This document shows positions 1-8,982 of a stretch of DNA of 64,000 bases, one piece after another. Location of the stretch: the NCBI RefSeq assembly GCF_024294785.1, contig NZ_JANCLT010000003.1, positions 205,135 to 269,134 of the forward strand, written 5' to 3'. Position 1 is the first letter of the stretch, and every line of letters begins with the position of its first letter. The notes below the pieces were generated by a model. That model saw only the letters and a program-made list of their open reading frames with translations, was not told the origin of the DNA and did no database searches. The stretch is from Ectobacillus ponti. GTDB lineage: Bacteria; Bacillota; Bacilli; Bacillales; Bacillaceae_G. The position numbers and the translations under genes are program-made.

Positions 1-200
1 CCTCATAAAAGGCAAAAAGCGCCTTTTAGAGTCCAGAACCTCCCTTCGGTGGACCAAACAGCCGGTTCCGCTTTTCTTGATGTCCAGCTGCACCGGCTGG
101 CCCACTGCCAGGGAGAACCTGGCCTCATAAAAGGCAAAAAGCGCCTTTTAGAGTCCAGAACCTCCCTTCGGTGGACCAAACAGCCGGTTCCGCTTTTCTT
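1..200. repeat. Tandem intergenic repeat, unit 122 bp
   Basis: Bases 1-78 recur without change at 123-200, an offset of 122 bp, so one whole unit (79-200) and the end of another are visible. Each copy ends in cgcttttctt. The next unit opens with gatgtccagctgcaccggct, and its far end carries agccggttcc, so the two ends of a unit can partly pair. Intergenic elements that start near gatgtccagc and end in cgcttttctt are, to my recollection, common in Bacillaceae genomes. The window edge cuts the array. No protein is proposed for the overlapping open frame. Confidence 0.75.
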
Positions 201-209
201 TATTGTAAC

Positions 210-243
210 AAGCCGCTTTTCTTCCGGGCAAATAAAGCGGCTT
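210..243. other. Inverted repeat (hairpin) between repeat array and yjbK
   Basis: The arms aagccgcttt (210-219) and aaagcggctt (234-243) are perfectly complementary around a 14-base loop. No clean T-run follows on either strand, so this is only a possible weak terminator for the leftward yjbK gene. Confidence 0.35.
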
Positions 244-282
244 GCCTGCTGTTCCCCAATACATGGTAAATCCTATGCTAGT

Positions 283-861
283 TTAGATGCCTTTTTTCTG
301 TTTGGCAAGAAAAAAGCGCTGTACTTTGTTCTGCGTCGCCCGGACCGGAATGCCATGCTGCCCCAGCAGCGAAAGGAATGCCTGGCGGCCGGCCGCCTCA
401 TCGGCCGCTTCGTATTCCAGCTCATAATCATCCTGGCCGAAGTAGAAACTATGGTCAAATACAAGAATGCCTCCTTCGTGGGGCAGCTCCGCCCGCTCTG
501 TCGTCAGGCTGCCGAAATAGCGGAGATTGCTCTTGTCAACACCGAGGGAAAGCAGCATATGTGCCACATCGCCATCAGGAAAGGGGCTTCCCCCGAGCAG
601 CTGCTGCAGCTCTTCCCGGGAAATGCGCTGGTGCGTTTCCAGCAGGCCCACCGCCGCCGGCTGCTTTAAGGTGATGGTGTATGTATGGTTGCGTTCGCGG
701 ATGCGGAGCGCAGAGCCCCGTTCCTTCAGCGCAAAGTCCGGCGTCTCAAAATAGTGGTTCGTCTGTGATACGAAATTTGCCGCCGCAAAGGCATCGCACA
801 GCTTCCCGAACTCTTCTTTTGTCAGCATGTTTTTAAATTCAATTTCAATGTTCTGTTTCAT
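283..861 (-). CDS. yjbK: CYTH-domain protein YjbK
   Basis: A 192-residue protein of the CYTH (CyaB/thiamine triphosphatase) superfamily, which binds and usually hydrolyses triphosphates inside an eight-strand tunnel with divalent metal. The diagnostic ExExK motif is seen near the N-terminus as EIEFK (residues 5-9). Alternating basic and acidic positions follow, for example RIRER and ITLKQP, as expected for the tunnel. Length matches B. subtilis YjbK (about 190 aa). It is divergent from yjbL-relQ, as in B. subtilis, and an AGGAG-type site precedes the ATG. The natural substrate of YjbK is not settled, so only the family and position are firm. Confidence 0.88.
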   Translation of the reverse strand: MKQNIEIEFKNMLTKEEFGKLCDAFAAANFVSQTNHYFETPDFALKERGSALRIRERNHTYTITLKQPAAVGLLETHQRISREELQQLLGGSPFPDGDVAHMLLSLGVDKSNLRYFGSLTTERAELPHEGGILVFDHSFYFGQDDYELEYEAADEAAGRQAFLSLLGQHGIPVRATQNKVQRFFLAKQKKGI

Positions 862-990
862 AACAGGTCTCCTCCCGTTTGTTCGTTCTTATTATGGCTT
901 TTTCTTGACTGTCATTCAATGATTTCTTCTCCTGCGTTTATGTTGTGGTACAATAGGAGAGGATTTTTCTGTATATAGGAGGAAACGAAC

Positions 991-1365
991 ATGCGAAAGA
1001 CAACGATTGTGACAGAGGCAAGGCAAACCGGGGATGTGTTGCTTCTGCATACAGAGCGGCTGGATGTCGAGGCAGCCGGTCTGCGTCCGCGCGGCCATGT
1101 GCTGGTGGATTCCGACGGCTTTGCGTTCTTATACATTTTGGAAACAGAACAAGACTTCGTATATCTCAGCATGCCGGAAGCCGTTTGGCCCCAGCTGAAG
1201 CAGGCCCTGGCCGGGAAACAGCCGGTGTGGGCGGATGTAAATGGCGTCCGGATGGAACTTGAGCATTTGCAGGAGGAGCTGGCGTACCTGGTAGAGAATA
1301 TTGAAGGAAATGCCAACTACGGAGATGAGTTCGTCAGCCGGGTTGAAGCTGTTTTTCTCGCGTAA
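991..1365 (+). CDS. yjbL: YjbL family protein (UPF0738)
   Basis: A 124-residue protein that I place as YjbL (UPF0738) by size, sequence style and position: divergent from yjbK and 11 bp ahead of relQ. It is soluble, acidic and without membrane segments or recognisable catalytic motifs. AGGAGG lies a proper distance before the ATG. It is probably co-transcribed with relQ and nadK. No function is assigned. Confidence 0.8.
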   Translation: MRKTTIVTEARQTGDVLLLHTERLDVEAAGLRPRGHVLVDSDGFAFLYILETEQDFVYLSMPEAVWPQLKQALAGKQPVWADVNGVRMELEHLQEELAYLVENIEGNANYGDEFVSRVEAVFLA

Positions 1366-1376
1366 GGGGTGTCGTC

Positions 1377-2012
1377 ATGGATCGCAATTGGGAAAAGTTT
1401 CTGGCCCCATATCATCAGGCAGTCGAGGAGTTAAAAATCAAGCTGAAAGGAATGCGTTCGCAGTTCAAAATGTCCGCCAGGCATTCTCCCATTGAATTTG
1501 TCACAGGCAGGGTGAAATCAGCGCCGAGCATTTTGGATAAAGCCCATAAACGCAATATTCCGCTGCGCCGTCTCGAAGAGGAAATGCAGGACATCGCGGG
1601 GCTGCGTATGATGTGCCAGTTTGTGGACGATATTCGCGTTGTGGTGGAGCAGCTGCGCAAGCGCAATGATTTTTCTATCGTAGAAGAGCGCGACTATGTG
1701 TCGCAGAAGAAGGAAAGCGGCTACCGCTCGTACCATGTGGTGATTCTCTACCCGGTGCAGACGATTGAGGGGGAGAAGAAGGTGCTGGTGGAAATCCAAA
1801 TCCGCACGCTGGCCATGAACTTCTGGGCAACGATTGAGCATTCCTTGAATTATAAGTACAGCGGGCGTTTTCCGGAAGAGATTAAGGAGCGGCTGCAGCG
1901 CGCGGCGGAAGCGGCCTATTTGCTGGATGAGGAAATGTCCTCCATCCGCCTGGAAATTCAAGAAGCCCAACAGATCTTTTTGCGCAAGCAGGAGGCGCAG
2001 GATTTAGAATAA
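1377..2012 (+). CDS. relQ: Small alarmone synthetase RelQ (YjbM)
   Basis: A 211-residue single-domain (p)ppGpp synthetase, the same length as B. subtilis RelQ/YjbM. It transfers pyrophosphate from ATP to GDP or GTP. The RelA/SpoT synthetase fold is visible: [11 protein letters not shown] (around residue 70) carries the conserved R and substrate loop. [11 protein letters not shown]-type sequence (here [11 protein letters not shown]) follows, then VEIQIRT with the catalytic Glu region, and [14 protein letters not shown]. There is no HD hydrolase domain and no TGS or ACT domain, which separates it from long Rel. It lies between yjbL and nadK with short gaps, the standard Bacillus arrangement. 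Confidence 0.95.
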   Translation: MDRNWEKFLAPYHQAVEELKIKLKGMRSQFKMSARHSPIEFVTGRVKSAPSILDKAHKRNIPLRRLEEEMQDIAGLRMMCQFVDDIRVVVEQLRKRNDFSIVEERDYVSQKKESGYRSYHVVILYPVQTIEGEKKVLVEIQIRTLAMNFWATIEHSLNYKYSGRFPEEIKERLQRAAEAAYLLDEEMSSIRLEIQEAQQIFLRKQEAQDLE

Positions 2013-2029
2013 ATAAAAGGGTGTTGACT

Positions 2030-2827
2030 ATGAAATTTGCGATCATGTCAAAGGGAGACGAGGCATCGAATAACCTTGTGTATACGATGCGCGAGTATTT
2101 GCTGGACTTTGATTTCGTGATGGATGAAGAGGAGCCGGATATTGTCATTTCGGTCGGCGGAGACGGCACGCTGCTGTATGCCTTCCATCAGTACGCACAC
2201 CGGCTGGATAAAACCTCCTTCGTCGGTGTACATACCGGCCATTTGGGCTTCTACGCGGATTGGCTGCCGAGCGAGGTGGAGAAGCTGGTGATTGCCATTG
2301 CCAGAACGCCGTTTCAGGTGGTGGAGTATCCGCTGCTGGAGGTCATTGTCCGGTACGTGGACGGCAGCCGGGAAACACAGCATTTGGCGATGAATGAAGC
2401 GACGGTCAAAAGCACGGAAGGAACGCTTGTGATTGATGTGGAAATTCGCGGGGAATATTTCGAGACATTCCGCGGCGACGGCTTGTGCATTTCCACGCCT
2501 TCCGGCAGCACGGCCTACAATAAGGCGCTGGGCGGCGCCATCATTCATCCGTCCATTGAGGCGATTCAGGTGGCGGAAATGGCCTCCATCAATAACCGGG
2601 TGTTCCGCACGGTCGGCTCGCCGCTCGTGCTGCCGAAGCACCATACATGTGTGCTGAAGCCGGTGAACAACAACGACCTGCGGCTGACCATTGACCATGT
2701 CACCCTGGAGCATCAGGACGTAAAATCAATCCAATGCCGCGTGGCCAACCAAAAGGTGCGCTTTGTGCGCTTCCGGCCGTTCCCGTTCTGGAAGCGGGTG
2801 CGGGATTCCTTCGTATCCGACAGATAG
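2030..2827 (+). CDS. nadK: NAD kinase
   Basis: ATP-dependent NAD kinase (NadF/PpnK type), which makes NADP by phosphorylating NAD at the adenosine 2' position. The GGDGT motif is seen as VGGDGTLLY near residue 45. The NE/D motif follows as [10 protein letters not shown], then [18 protein letters not shown], which holds the second glycine-rich NAD-binding segment. I chose the ATG at 2030, because AAAGGG at 2016-2021 is spaced for it; this gives 265 residues, typical for the family. An in-frame GTG 9 bp upstream would add three residues but sits on the ribosome site. The gene belongs to the yjbL-relQ-nadK-yjbO run. Confidence 0.95.
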   Translation: MKFAIMSKGDEASNNLVYTMREYLLDFDFVMDEEEPDIVISVGGDGTLLYAFHQYAHRLDKTSFVGVHTGHLGFYADWLPSEVEKLVIAIARTPFQVVEYPLLEVIVRYVDGSRETQHLAMNEATVKSTEGTLVIDVEIRGEYFETFRGDGLCISTPSGSTAYNKALGGAIIHPSIEAIQVAEMASINNRVFRTVGSPLVLPKHHTCVLKPVNNNDLRLTIDHVTLEHQDVKSIQCRVANQKVRFVRFRPFPFWKRVRDSFVSDR

Positions 2828-2839
2828 GAGAGTACGATT

Positions 2840-3730
2840 TTGCATACATTTACACTGACATGGACCATCACGGCTGACGGGGAAGGGCTGCTGATCCGGG
2901 ATTATTTGCGGGCAAAAGGCATATCCAAAGCAGCCTTGACCGACATCAAATTCCGCGGCGGCTCCATCACGGTGGACGGGCAAACGGTGAATGTCCGCCA
3001 TAAGCTGCGCGCGGGGGAAGCGCTCACGATCTCGTATCCGCCGGAGGAGCGCAGCGAAGGGATGCAGGGTGAGGATATCCCGCTCGACATTTTGTATGAG
3101 GATGAGTCGGTGCTTGTGCTGAACAAGCGGCCCTATATGGCAACCATCCCATCGCGGGAGCACCAAAGCGGCACAGTGGCGCATGCGCTGCTGCACCATT
3201 ATGACCGGCAGGGCCTGTCGAGCACCATTCATATTGTCACCCGGCTGGACCGGGACACATCGGGTGTGATGCTGGTGGCGAAAAACCGCTTTGTGCATCA
3301 CCTTCTGTCGCAGCAGCAGGTGGTAAAAGCGGTCCGCCGCACGTATGAGGCGCTGGTGCACGGGGTGATGGCAGCAGACCAAGGCATCATTGACGCGCCC
3401 ATCGCCCGGAAAACGGAAAGCATTATTGAGCGGGTTGTGCGCGAGGACGGCCAGCATGCTGTGACGCACTACCGCGTACTGGAGCGGAAGGCGGATCTGA
3501 CGTATGTGGAGCTGGAGCTGGAAACAGGCCGCACGCACCAAATCCGCGTGCATCTCGCGTATCTCGGGCATCCGCTGCTTGGCGATGACTTATACGGCGG
3601 CCGGCTCGATGTGATGGACCGGCAGGCGCTGCACAGCCGGACGCTCACCTTTTTCCATCCTGTGCTGGAGCGGGCGATGACGTTTACCGCGGAGCTGCCC
3701 GCTGATATGAAAGCGGTGCTGCAGGAATAG
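2840..3730 (+). CDS. yjbO: RluD-type pseudouridine synthase YjbO
   Basis: A 296-residue RNA pseudouridine synthase of the RluA/RluD family. An S4-like N-terminal part (residues about 15-65) has the RAKGISKAALTDIK pattern. The catalytic domain has motif HIVTRLDRDTSGVML, in which the Asp after RL is the expected nucleophile. The later motifs TGRTHQIRVHLAYLGHPLLGD are complete. The start is TTG at 2840, 8 bp after AGGAGA. It sits 12 bp after nadK, as yjbN-yjbO do in B. subtilis, and is followed by a strong terminator. The exact target uridine cannot be read from the sequence. Confidence 0.93.
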   Translation: MHTFTLTWTITADGEGLLIRDYLRAKGISKAALTDIKFRGGSITVDGQTVNVRHKLRAGEALTISYPPEERSEGMQGEDIPLDILYEDESVLVLNKRPYMATIPSREHQSGTVAHALLHHYDRQGLSSTIHIVTRLDRDTSGVMLVAKNRFVHHLLSQQQVVKAVRRTYEALVHGVMAADQGIIDAPIARKTESIIERVVREDGQHAVTHYRVLERKADLTYVELELETGRTHQIRVHLAYLGHPLLGDDLYGGRLDVMDRQALHSRTLTFFHPVLERAMTFTAELPADMKAVLQE

Positions 3731-3767
3731 AAACTCCTTTGGCTTTCACAGCCGAAGGAGTTTTTTT
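3731..3767 (+). terminator. Intrinsic terminator after yjbO
   Basis: Arms aaactccttt/ggct and agccgaaggagttt form a stem (one G-T pair) followed by seven T. It closes the yjbL-relQ-nadK-yjbO unit. Confidence 0.88.
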
Positions 3768-3809
3768 ATGGAATTGGCGCATGATAAGAGCAAGAAAGGG
3801 GAAATGACC

Positions 3810-4355
3810 ATGTTCATTCACTGGCTTATTATCATCACTGTGGCAGTCGTCAGCTTGATCGGGATTATTGGCATTGCCAGACGCAGCCCATTCCATTACG
3901 GGATTTTGCTGGTGCTGCAGCTGGTTTCAGCCTTTGTTCTATGTGTCTTCTTTCAAAAGGTGATGGGCTTCTACCGGTTTGCGCTTCCCTTGAGGTACGC
4001 AATGATTCTCGTTCTATCCGGCTTCGGATTGTATGTACTGTTCATTGTCCACTATCGGCCGCGGCATAAAACTTTCTTTTTCTTGTTCACGGTGCTTCAT
4101 CTCGTTTTTATCCTGGAGTACATTTTGGAGCAATATGTACATTTTATCGTTTATCAGAACGGATGGGACACGTGGGATTCGTATACCTGGTATTGGATTT
4201 ACACGATTGTGTTTGCGGGGATTGGGGACTATGTGGTGCCGGAGAAGTACCGCAATCCGGTTGATCCGTATTCCAAGGGCTATTGGCTGAGCTTCTTTGG
4301 GGTGCTTGTGCTGACAGTGGCATTTACGGTGTATGTGCTGCAAGCAGGAACTTGA
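3810..4355 (+). CDS. Multi-pass membrane protein of unknown function
   Basis: A 181-residue integral membrane protein with about five hydrophobic segments: residues 3-22, 30-46, 57-77, 85-103 and 160-176. A longer aromatic loop with WDTWDSYTWYWIYT follows the fourth segment. I chose the ATG at 3810 because AAAGGGG lies 8 bp before it; the upstream in-frame ATG at 3768 lies against the terminator and has no ribosome site. I do not recognise a named family with confidence. Small multi-pass proteins of this style occur in spore formers, but nothing here proves a spore role. It stands alone between a terminator and the NERD gene. Confidence 0.65.
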   Translation: MFIHWLIIITVAVVSLIGIIGIARRSPFHYGILLVLQLVSAFVLCVFFQKVMGFYRFALPLRYAMILVLSGFGLYVLFIVHYRPRHKTFFFLFTVLHLVFILEYILEQYVHFIVYQNGWDTWDSYTWYWIYTIVFAGIGDYVVPEKYRNPVDPYSKGYWLSFFGVLVLTVAFTVYVLQAGT

Positions 4356-4396
4356 CGGGGCATTGTCGAAGCAGGCTTTGAAAAGGAGATGATGCT

Positions 4397-5350
4397 TTGA
4401 TTGTTAAAGAACGACAAGTGCCTCTTAGACTGTTGAAGCTCGCAGCACTGCAGCGCCGGTTGCCGGAGGGGCACACGAAGCTGCAAGGTGTTGCGGCAGA
4501 CCTTGCGAGAAGCAGTGCCGGATACCGCGGCGAAGAATCCGTTGACCACTACCTGAAGTTTCTCCCCTGCGATGCGTACCTCATTTTGCATGACCTCCGC
4601 CTGCCGGGCACACACGGCTTCTTCCAAATGGACACCCTGATTCTATGCTCCTCCACGCTCATTGTATTAGAAGTGAAAAATATTGCCGGGGAAGTATATT
4701 TTGAGAACTCCTTCGAGCAGATGATCCGCTCCAGCGAACGCGGGCAAGAAGTGTTTCAGAATCCGCTGCTGCAGGCGGAGCGGCAGGCCTGGCAGCTGCG
4801 GGAATGGCTAAAGCGGAACGAATATCGGGACGTGCCGGTTGAGTTCTTGGTGGTATTGGCGAATGAACGGTCGCTGGTGAGAGCAGATACGAAGCTCGAG
4901 CGCGTCATTCGCAGCGCCAGTCTGCCGGGGCGGATTGAGAGGATGAACGTGGGGCGGCATCTTTCCGCGGAAGAACTCCTTGGACTGAGTAGACAGCTTG
5001 TAGAAAGTGATCAGCCTGCTGATGTGGATGTGCTGCAGCGATTTCTCATTAAACGCGGAGATCTTCTGACAGGGGTGCATTGTCCTGCATGTGCTGGTTT
5101 ACCTATGCAATATCGATGGCGCAGCTGGCATTGTCTGCGCTGTGGCTGGAAGTCAAAGGATGCTCACGTTGCTGCGATTCATGATTACGGTTTGCTTTGG
5201 AGCAGCCAAGTGAAGAATGCACAAATTCGAACGTTTCTGCAGCTTGATTGCGACCAGCTGACCCGGCGGCTTTTGGCAGATATGAAGCTTCCTTATGAAG
5301 GGGAGCGGAAGAGCAGAGTATATTTTATAGATAAATTTGAAAAAGTGTAA
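4397..5350 (+). CDS. NERD-domain protein with C-terminal zinc ribbon
   Basis: A 317-residue protein whose residues about 40-150 match the NERD (nuclease-related) domain: YRGEESVDHYL, DLRLPG, QMDTLILC and VLEVKNIAG. The D...E-x-K pattern is that of PD-(D/E)xK-like nucleases. The C-terminus has a zinc ribbon, CPAC (about residue 230) and CLRC, about 20 residues apart. TTG at 4397 follows AAGGAG by 8 bp. NERD proteins are common single genes in Bacillus and their substrate is generally unknown. The last codons and the stop (KV-stop) are the first unit of a 21-bp tandem repeat, so the C-terminus may have been remodelled by the repeat. Confidence 0.85.
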   Translation: MIVKERQVPLRLLKLAALQRRLPEGHTKLQGVAADLARSSAGYRGEESVDHYLKFLPCDAYLILHDLRLPGTHGFFQMDTLILCSSTLIVLEVKNIAGEVYFENSFEQMIRSSERGQEVFQNPLLQAERQAWQLREWLKRNEYRDVPVEFLVVLANERSLVRADTKLERVIRSASLPGRIERMNVGRHLSAEELLGLSRQLVESDQPADVDVLQRFLIKRGDLLTGVHCPACAGLPMQYRWRSWHCLRCGWKSKDAHVAAIHDYGLLWSSQVKNAQIRTFLQLDCDQLTRRLLADMKLPYEGERKSRVYFIDKFEKV

Positions 5351-5420
5351 GATAACTTCGGAAAATTGTAAGATAAATCTAAGAAAGTGTAAGATAAATT
5401 GAAAAAAGTGTAAGATAAAT
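5337..5420. repeat. 21-bp tandem minisatellite at the NERD gene stop
   Basis: The core tgtaagataa begins at 5346, 5367, 5388 and 5409, exactly 21 bp apart, with A-rich spacers. A degenerate fifth copy (ttatagataa) begins at 5325 inside the gene. Since 21 bp is seven codons, the same TAA stop recurs in frame in each unit. Similar short 'VRDK'-like minisatellites are, to my recollection, widespread in Bacillaceae. Confidence 0.8.
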
Positions 5421-5424
5421 GGCA

Positions 5425-5455
5425 AGAAGCCAGGGGCCGCCTGGCTTCTCTCTTT
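5425..5455. terminator. Bidirectional hairpin between NERD and SDR genes
   Basis: Arms agaagccagg (5425-5434) and cctggcttct (5440-5449) with loop ggccg form a strong stem. The rightward side is followed by ctctttta. It can end both converging transcripts; the T-runs are modest. Confidence 0.7.
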
Positions 5456-6198
5456 TACTGCGCTGTATATCCGCCGTCCACAAGCAGGTTCGCACCCGTG
5501 ATGAAGCTGGCATCATCAGAAGCGAGGAAGGTGACCGCTTTGGCGATTTCCTCCGGCTTGCCGAGGCGGCCGAGCGGATGGAGGGAGATGAGGTGCTGCT
5601 TCGTTGCGTCGTCGAGCTGGCTGAGCAGCGGCGTGTCAATGTAGCCTGGGCATACCGCGTTCACGCGGATGTTTTCCTTCGCATATTCCACCGCCAGCGC
5701 ACGTGTCAGGTTGACAACGCCGCCTTTTGCGGCGGTGTAGGAGGCAGTTGCAGCCTGTCCGACGTGGCCGAGGATGGAAGCGCAGTTGATGATGCTGCCG
5801 CCGCCGTTTTGCTTCATGGCGCGCAGCGCATGCTTGGCGCAAAGGAACACGCCGTCCAGATTGATTGCGATGGTGCGGTGCCAGTCTTCGTAGGAAAGCT
5901 CATGGCTCGGGGCCATGGATCCGATGCCGGCATTGCTAAAGATGATGTCCAGCTTGCCAAACTCTGCGACCGCCTGCTCCACCATGGCGGCAATCTGCGC
6001 TTCGTCTGTTACATCCACATGCTGATAGATGACCTTTGTTTCTTCCGTACGCAGTTCTTGGGCAAGCTGTTCACCCACCGCATCATTAATATCAGCAATC
6101 AGCACATGGGCGCCCTGCTCCACCATATCGCGTACCGTGTATTCCCCAATACCGCTGGCGCCGCCCGTCACAATTGCCGCTTTTCCTTGTAAACGCAT
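5455..6198 (-). CDS. SDR family oxidoreductase
   Basis: A 247-residue classical short-chain dehydrogenase/reductase. The N-terminal cofactor motif TGGASGIG (residues 12-19) is followed by ADIND, whose acidic residue at the end of strand 2 favours NAD(H). The motif SNAGIG and the active-site set S (NCASILG), YTAAKGG and NAVCPGYIDTPLL are complete, and the tail DDASFITGANLLVDGGYT is typical of FabG/glucose-dehydrogenase-like members. AAAGGAGG precedes the ATG. It is convergent with the NERD gene and has no linked partner, so the substrate is open. Confidence 0.9.
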   Translation of the reverse strand: MRLQGKAAIVTGGASGIGEYTVRDMVEQGAHVLIADINDAVGEQLAQELRTEETKVIYQHVDVTDEAQIAAMVEQAVAEFGKLDIIFSNAGIGSMAPSHELSYEDWHRTIAINLDGVFLCAKHALRAMKQNGGGSIINCASILGHVGQAATASYTAAKGGVVNLTRALAVEYAKENIRVNAVCPGYIDTPLLSQLDDATKQHLISLHPLGRLGKPEEIAKAVTFLASDDASFITGANLLVDGGYTAQ

Positions 6199-6357
6199 GT
6201 CCCATTCCTCCTTTAAGCTATGGAAAATCGTCTTCTATTTCTATTTTACTGCAAAGTGGAATAATTTGGTTGAATAATTTGTGTAATGTCGAAAGTTCTT
6301 TATTGAGAATATAAAGATTTTACGTTATATTAATTTGAAGAGAAAGGTGGGTTACGG

Positions 6358-6801
6358 ATGAAAGAATTGAAGAGAGACAGTCAACAGGATGAAGAAGTGT
6401 TTTTCGAGCAGCAGCTTCAATTGGATCATATCTTTGCAAATTTGCGGGCGTGCTTTTTGGAGAATTGGAGGGTGTCCAATGAGGAGCCTTCCTATTTCCA
6501 AACGCCTGAATGGCAGCAGTTTTTTCACACAACAGCAGAGCTGCTGCTTCAGCTTGCTGCCGGCTTCCAGGCAAGCGGACAAGCGGAGATGTGCTTTCGC
6601 ACAGCTGAGTTTGCCTTCCACATCGGGGCACAGGAAGAGCAGGTGCTGCGTCTGCTGCGTCCTTTCTATGAAGCGAGGGGGAATCTACGTGTGCTGAAGC
6701 CGCTCCGCAGGCTGCTGGAGGAGAACAAGCCGGCTTCTTATGAGGAGCAGTTGCGCTATTTCCATGAAAAAGTGCAAGGGCCGCTGTGGGCCCTCGGTTA
6801 A
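6358..6801 (+). CDS. Uncharacterised soluble helical protein
   Basis: A 147-residue protein rich in Glu, Gln and Leu with no transmembrane segment. It is probably all-helical; helix-repeat-like stretches run from about residue 60 to 125 (for example [22 protein letters not shown]). GAAAGGTGGG lies before the ATG. It converges on prpE and the two coding regions overlap by 4 bp. I do not recognise the family. Confidence 0.6.
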   Translation: MKELKRDSQQDEEVFFEQQLQLDHIFANLRACFLENWRVSNEEPSYFQTPEWQQFFHTTAELLLQLAAGFQASGQAEMCFRTAEFAFHIGAQEEQVLRLLRPFYEARGNLRVLKPLRRLLEENKPASYEEQLRYFHEKVQGPLWALG

Positions 6802-7538
6802 TCCTCAATCGGCTGAAATTTTTCCGCCACAAAGGGCATGGAGGAGGGGACAGAGACGGTCTCCATTTCCGGGTAGCGAAGGGCAGTCAGCTTCCCGCCA
6901 AACACGGCTCCGGTATCAATGTTCACGGTATGGTTGATAAAGCGGGGCTCCCCTACCGGTGTGTGTCCGTATACAATCCAAGCCTTGCCTGTATACTGCT
7001 TGGCCCAGTCGCGCCTCACAGGTCTGCCGTCAGGATGCTTGGCGCCGGTAATATCTCCGTACAGCACGAAGGTCTCCACTTTTTTGTTGATTTTGCCGAT
7101 ATAGTCCTCACGGATGCCGGCGTGGCATACGACAAGCTTGCCGTTATCGAGCAGGGTGTACAGCGGCGCCTGTTCGTACAGCTGGATGAATTTATGCTGA
7201 ATGGTCTTTTGCTCCCGGCGTCCAAGCGCTTCATACTCCGCCACAGTGGTCTCCAGGCCGTGTGTCGTCTGCACCTTGCGTCCGAGAAAAAAGCGGTACA
7301 GCTTGTTGCAATGATTGCCTGGTGAATAATGGGCATCCCCTTGTTCCACCACCAGCCGCCAGACAAGCTCCGCCACCCGCAGTGATTCCGGCCCGCGGTC
7401 TGTCAAATCCCCGACAAACGCCAGCTTCCGTCCTGCAGGATGCACCGGCAATCCGCTGTCCCACTCATAGCCCAGCTTCTTGGTCAGCGCCTCAAATTCC
7501 CGAAAGCATCCATGAATATCGCCAATGACATCATACAT
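6798..7538 (-). CDS. prpE: Bis(5'-nucleosyl)-tetraphosphatase PrpE
   Basis: A 246-residue metallophosphatase, close to the length of B. subtilis PrpE (YjbP), which hydrolyses diadenosine tetraphosphate and is linked to spore germination there. The calcineurin-like metal motifs are complete: GDIHG (residues 6-10), GDLTDRGP (about 44), GNHCNK (about 75), then the later histidines in VCHAGI and VYGHTP. Position after yjbO is conserved in Bacillus. AAGGTG precedes the ATG. The start is well supported because the GDIHG motif lies immediately after it. Confidence 0.93.
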   Translation of the reverse strand: MYDVIGDIHGCFREFEALTKKLGYEWDSGLPVHPAGRKLAFVGDLTDRGPESLRVAELVWRLVVEQGDAHYSPGNHCNKLYRFFLGRKVQTTHGLETTVAEYEALGRREQKTIQHKFIQLYEQAPLYTLLDNGKLVVCHAGIREDYIGKINKKVETFVLYGDITGAKHPDGRPVRRDWAKQYTGKAWIVYGHTPVGEPRFINHTVNIDTGAVFGGKLTALRYPEMETVSVPSSMPFVAEKFQPIED

Positions 7539-7567
7539 GTTTTCACCTTCTTTCCTTCCTTAGTATG

Positions 7568-7595
7568 TAAAAAGAAAACGCCGCGAATGCGGCGC
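7568..7595 (-). terminator. Intrinsic terminator of the rodA-like gene
   Basis: Arms cgccgc (7579-7584) and gcggcg (7589-7594) with loop gaat; on the minus strand a ttttcttttt run follows. It ends the RodA/FtsW-type gene just upstream of prpE. Confidence 0.9.
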
Positions 7596-8765
7596 TCAGT
7601 CAAACATATATTTTTTCGTGCGCGATCGGACGTTCAGAATAAACCCGACGGCAATCATGTACGTAAGCAACGAACTGCCGCCATAGCTCATGAACGGAAG
7701 AGTGATGCCGGTGATCGGCAGAAGGCCGAGCGTCATCCCGATATTCTGGAACACCTGGAAGGTGAACATTCCGATGGTGCCGGCGCACAGGTAGCTGCCG
7801 AACGGGTCGTTGCTCTCAAGCGCGATGTGGATCATGCGGTAGATGAGCAGGAAGAACAGTGAAATGACAATGCTGCCGCCGAGAAACCCGAACTGCTCCG
7901 CCACGTTGGTGAAAATAAAGTCTGTGTGCGGTTCAGGGAAGTATACTTCGCCGTGCTTGTAGCCTTTTCCGTATAATTCACCGGAGCCGGTAGCCAGAAT
8001 GGCCTGGCGCAGCTGATAGCCCTGTGTTTCATATTCATAGGGTGCGAGCCAGCCGTAGAAGCGGTCCAGCTGATACTCCTTCAGAATATGTTCTTTAAAG
8101 AAATCGGTATAGTTAAAATAAATATACACAAGCAGCGAGCCGATGGAGACTGCCGTGGCTGTCAGCCCGAGAATGAAGCGCCAGCGGATGCCGGATACGA
8201 TAATGATGGAAGCAATAATAGCCGTCATAACCATTGTATTTCCAAGGTCCGGCTCCTTTGCAATCAGCAGGAGCGGCGGAGCGCAGGCTGCAAAAATTTT
8301 GCCGAGTAGAATCCAGTCCTCCCGTATGGTCCGGACCGGGTACTTTTCATTATGATTGACCACAATCCGGCTCAGCACGAGAATCAGAAACAGCTTCATG
8401 ACCTCAGACGGCTGAAAATTCCCGATGCCGGGGAGATTGTACCAGGCAGTGGCCCCTTTAATTGTCATAACGAGAGAACCTGGGATTTTCAGCTCCAAGC
8501 CGAGCAGAAGCACCATGGCAAAGGCATACAGATACCAGGAAATCTGCTTGTAGCGGTCAAAGTCGATGACCATGGTGCCGGCGATGCCGATGATCCCAAT
8601 GACATACCACTGAATCTGCTTGGCGACGAAGTTGACGCTCTGCAGCTTCTGCGGCAGGGACGGCTGGGCGCTTGCAATGGCAAAGCAGCTGGTGGCCGCA
8701 ATTAAAAACAAGATGAACAACAACGTATAATCTATTTGATATTGCTGGTTTTTTTCTGTTTCCAT
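7596..8765 (-). CDS. RodA/FtsW/SpoVE family peptidoglycan polymerase
   Basis: A 389-residue SEDS protein with about ten transmembrane helices. Members polymerise lipid II into glycan strands with a partner class B PBP. Diagnostic stretches are present: GATAWYNLPGIGNFQPSEVMK (residues about 105-124), the AKEPDLGNT loop containing the key Asp, the extracellular GSGELYGKGYKHGEVYFPEPHTDFIF loop, and the C-terminal GITLPFMSYGGSSLL. RodA is the closest in style, but it is a lone gene here and Bacillus carries several SEDS paralogs, so I do not give a symbol. AAGGGA precedes the ATG. Confidence 0.9.
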   Translation of the reverse strand: METEKNQQYQIDYTLLFILFLIAATSCFAIASAQPSLPQKLQSVNFVAKQIQWYVIGIIGIAGTMVIDFDRYKQISWYLYAFAMVLLLGLELKIPGSLVMTIKGATAWYNLPGIGNFQPSEVMKLFLILVLSRIVVNHNEKYPVRTIREDWILLGKIFAACAPPLLLIAKEPDLGNTMVMTAIIASIIIVSGIRWRFILGLTATAVSIGSLLVYIYFNYTDFFKEHILKEYQLDRFYGWLAPYEYETQGYQLRQAILATGSGELYGKGYKHGEVYFPEPHTDFIFTNVAEQFGFLGGSIVISLFFLLIYRMIHIALESNDPFGSYLCAGTIGMFTFQVFQNIGMTLGLLPITGITLPFMSYGGSSLLTYMIAVGFILNVRSRTKKYMFD

Positions 8766-8928
8766 GATTCAATCCCTTCTATCCGTGCCCCACGGTTTTG
8801 CTGCGAAAGAGACACTAGTACAATCTTAACGAATTTTTCTCTATTTGCAAATACCATCTTCCGACAAGTTCTGCCGTATCGGGAGCGGTGTGTGTCAGAT
8901 GATAAAAATTTTTTAACGTGGCTCAAAG

Positions 8929-8967
8929 TTGCTGAATAGTCAAATTTGAATATAATAAGTGTATACA
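8929..8967 (+). promoter_or_regulatory. Promoter of the MFS-padR unit
   Basis: TTGCTG (8929-8934), a 16-bp gap and TATAAT (8951-8956) resemble a SigA promoter. A palindrome tgtataca at 8960-8967 lies at the expected start site and might be an operator for the PadR protein encoded downstream; that link is inference. Confidence 0.6.
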
Positions 8968-8982
8968 GAAAGGAGATGAAGT

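Noticed and set aside
49-669. Plus-strand frame across the tandem repeat and into yjbK
   Set aside because: It encodes the repeat twice and then the antisense of yjbK; no start signal.
5337-5420. CRISPR-like regular repeats
   Set aside because: Units are 21 bp head to tail with no unique spacers of CRISPR size and no cas genes.
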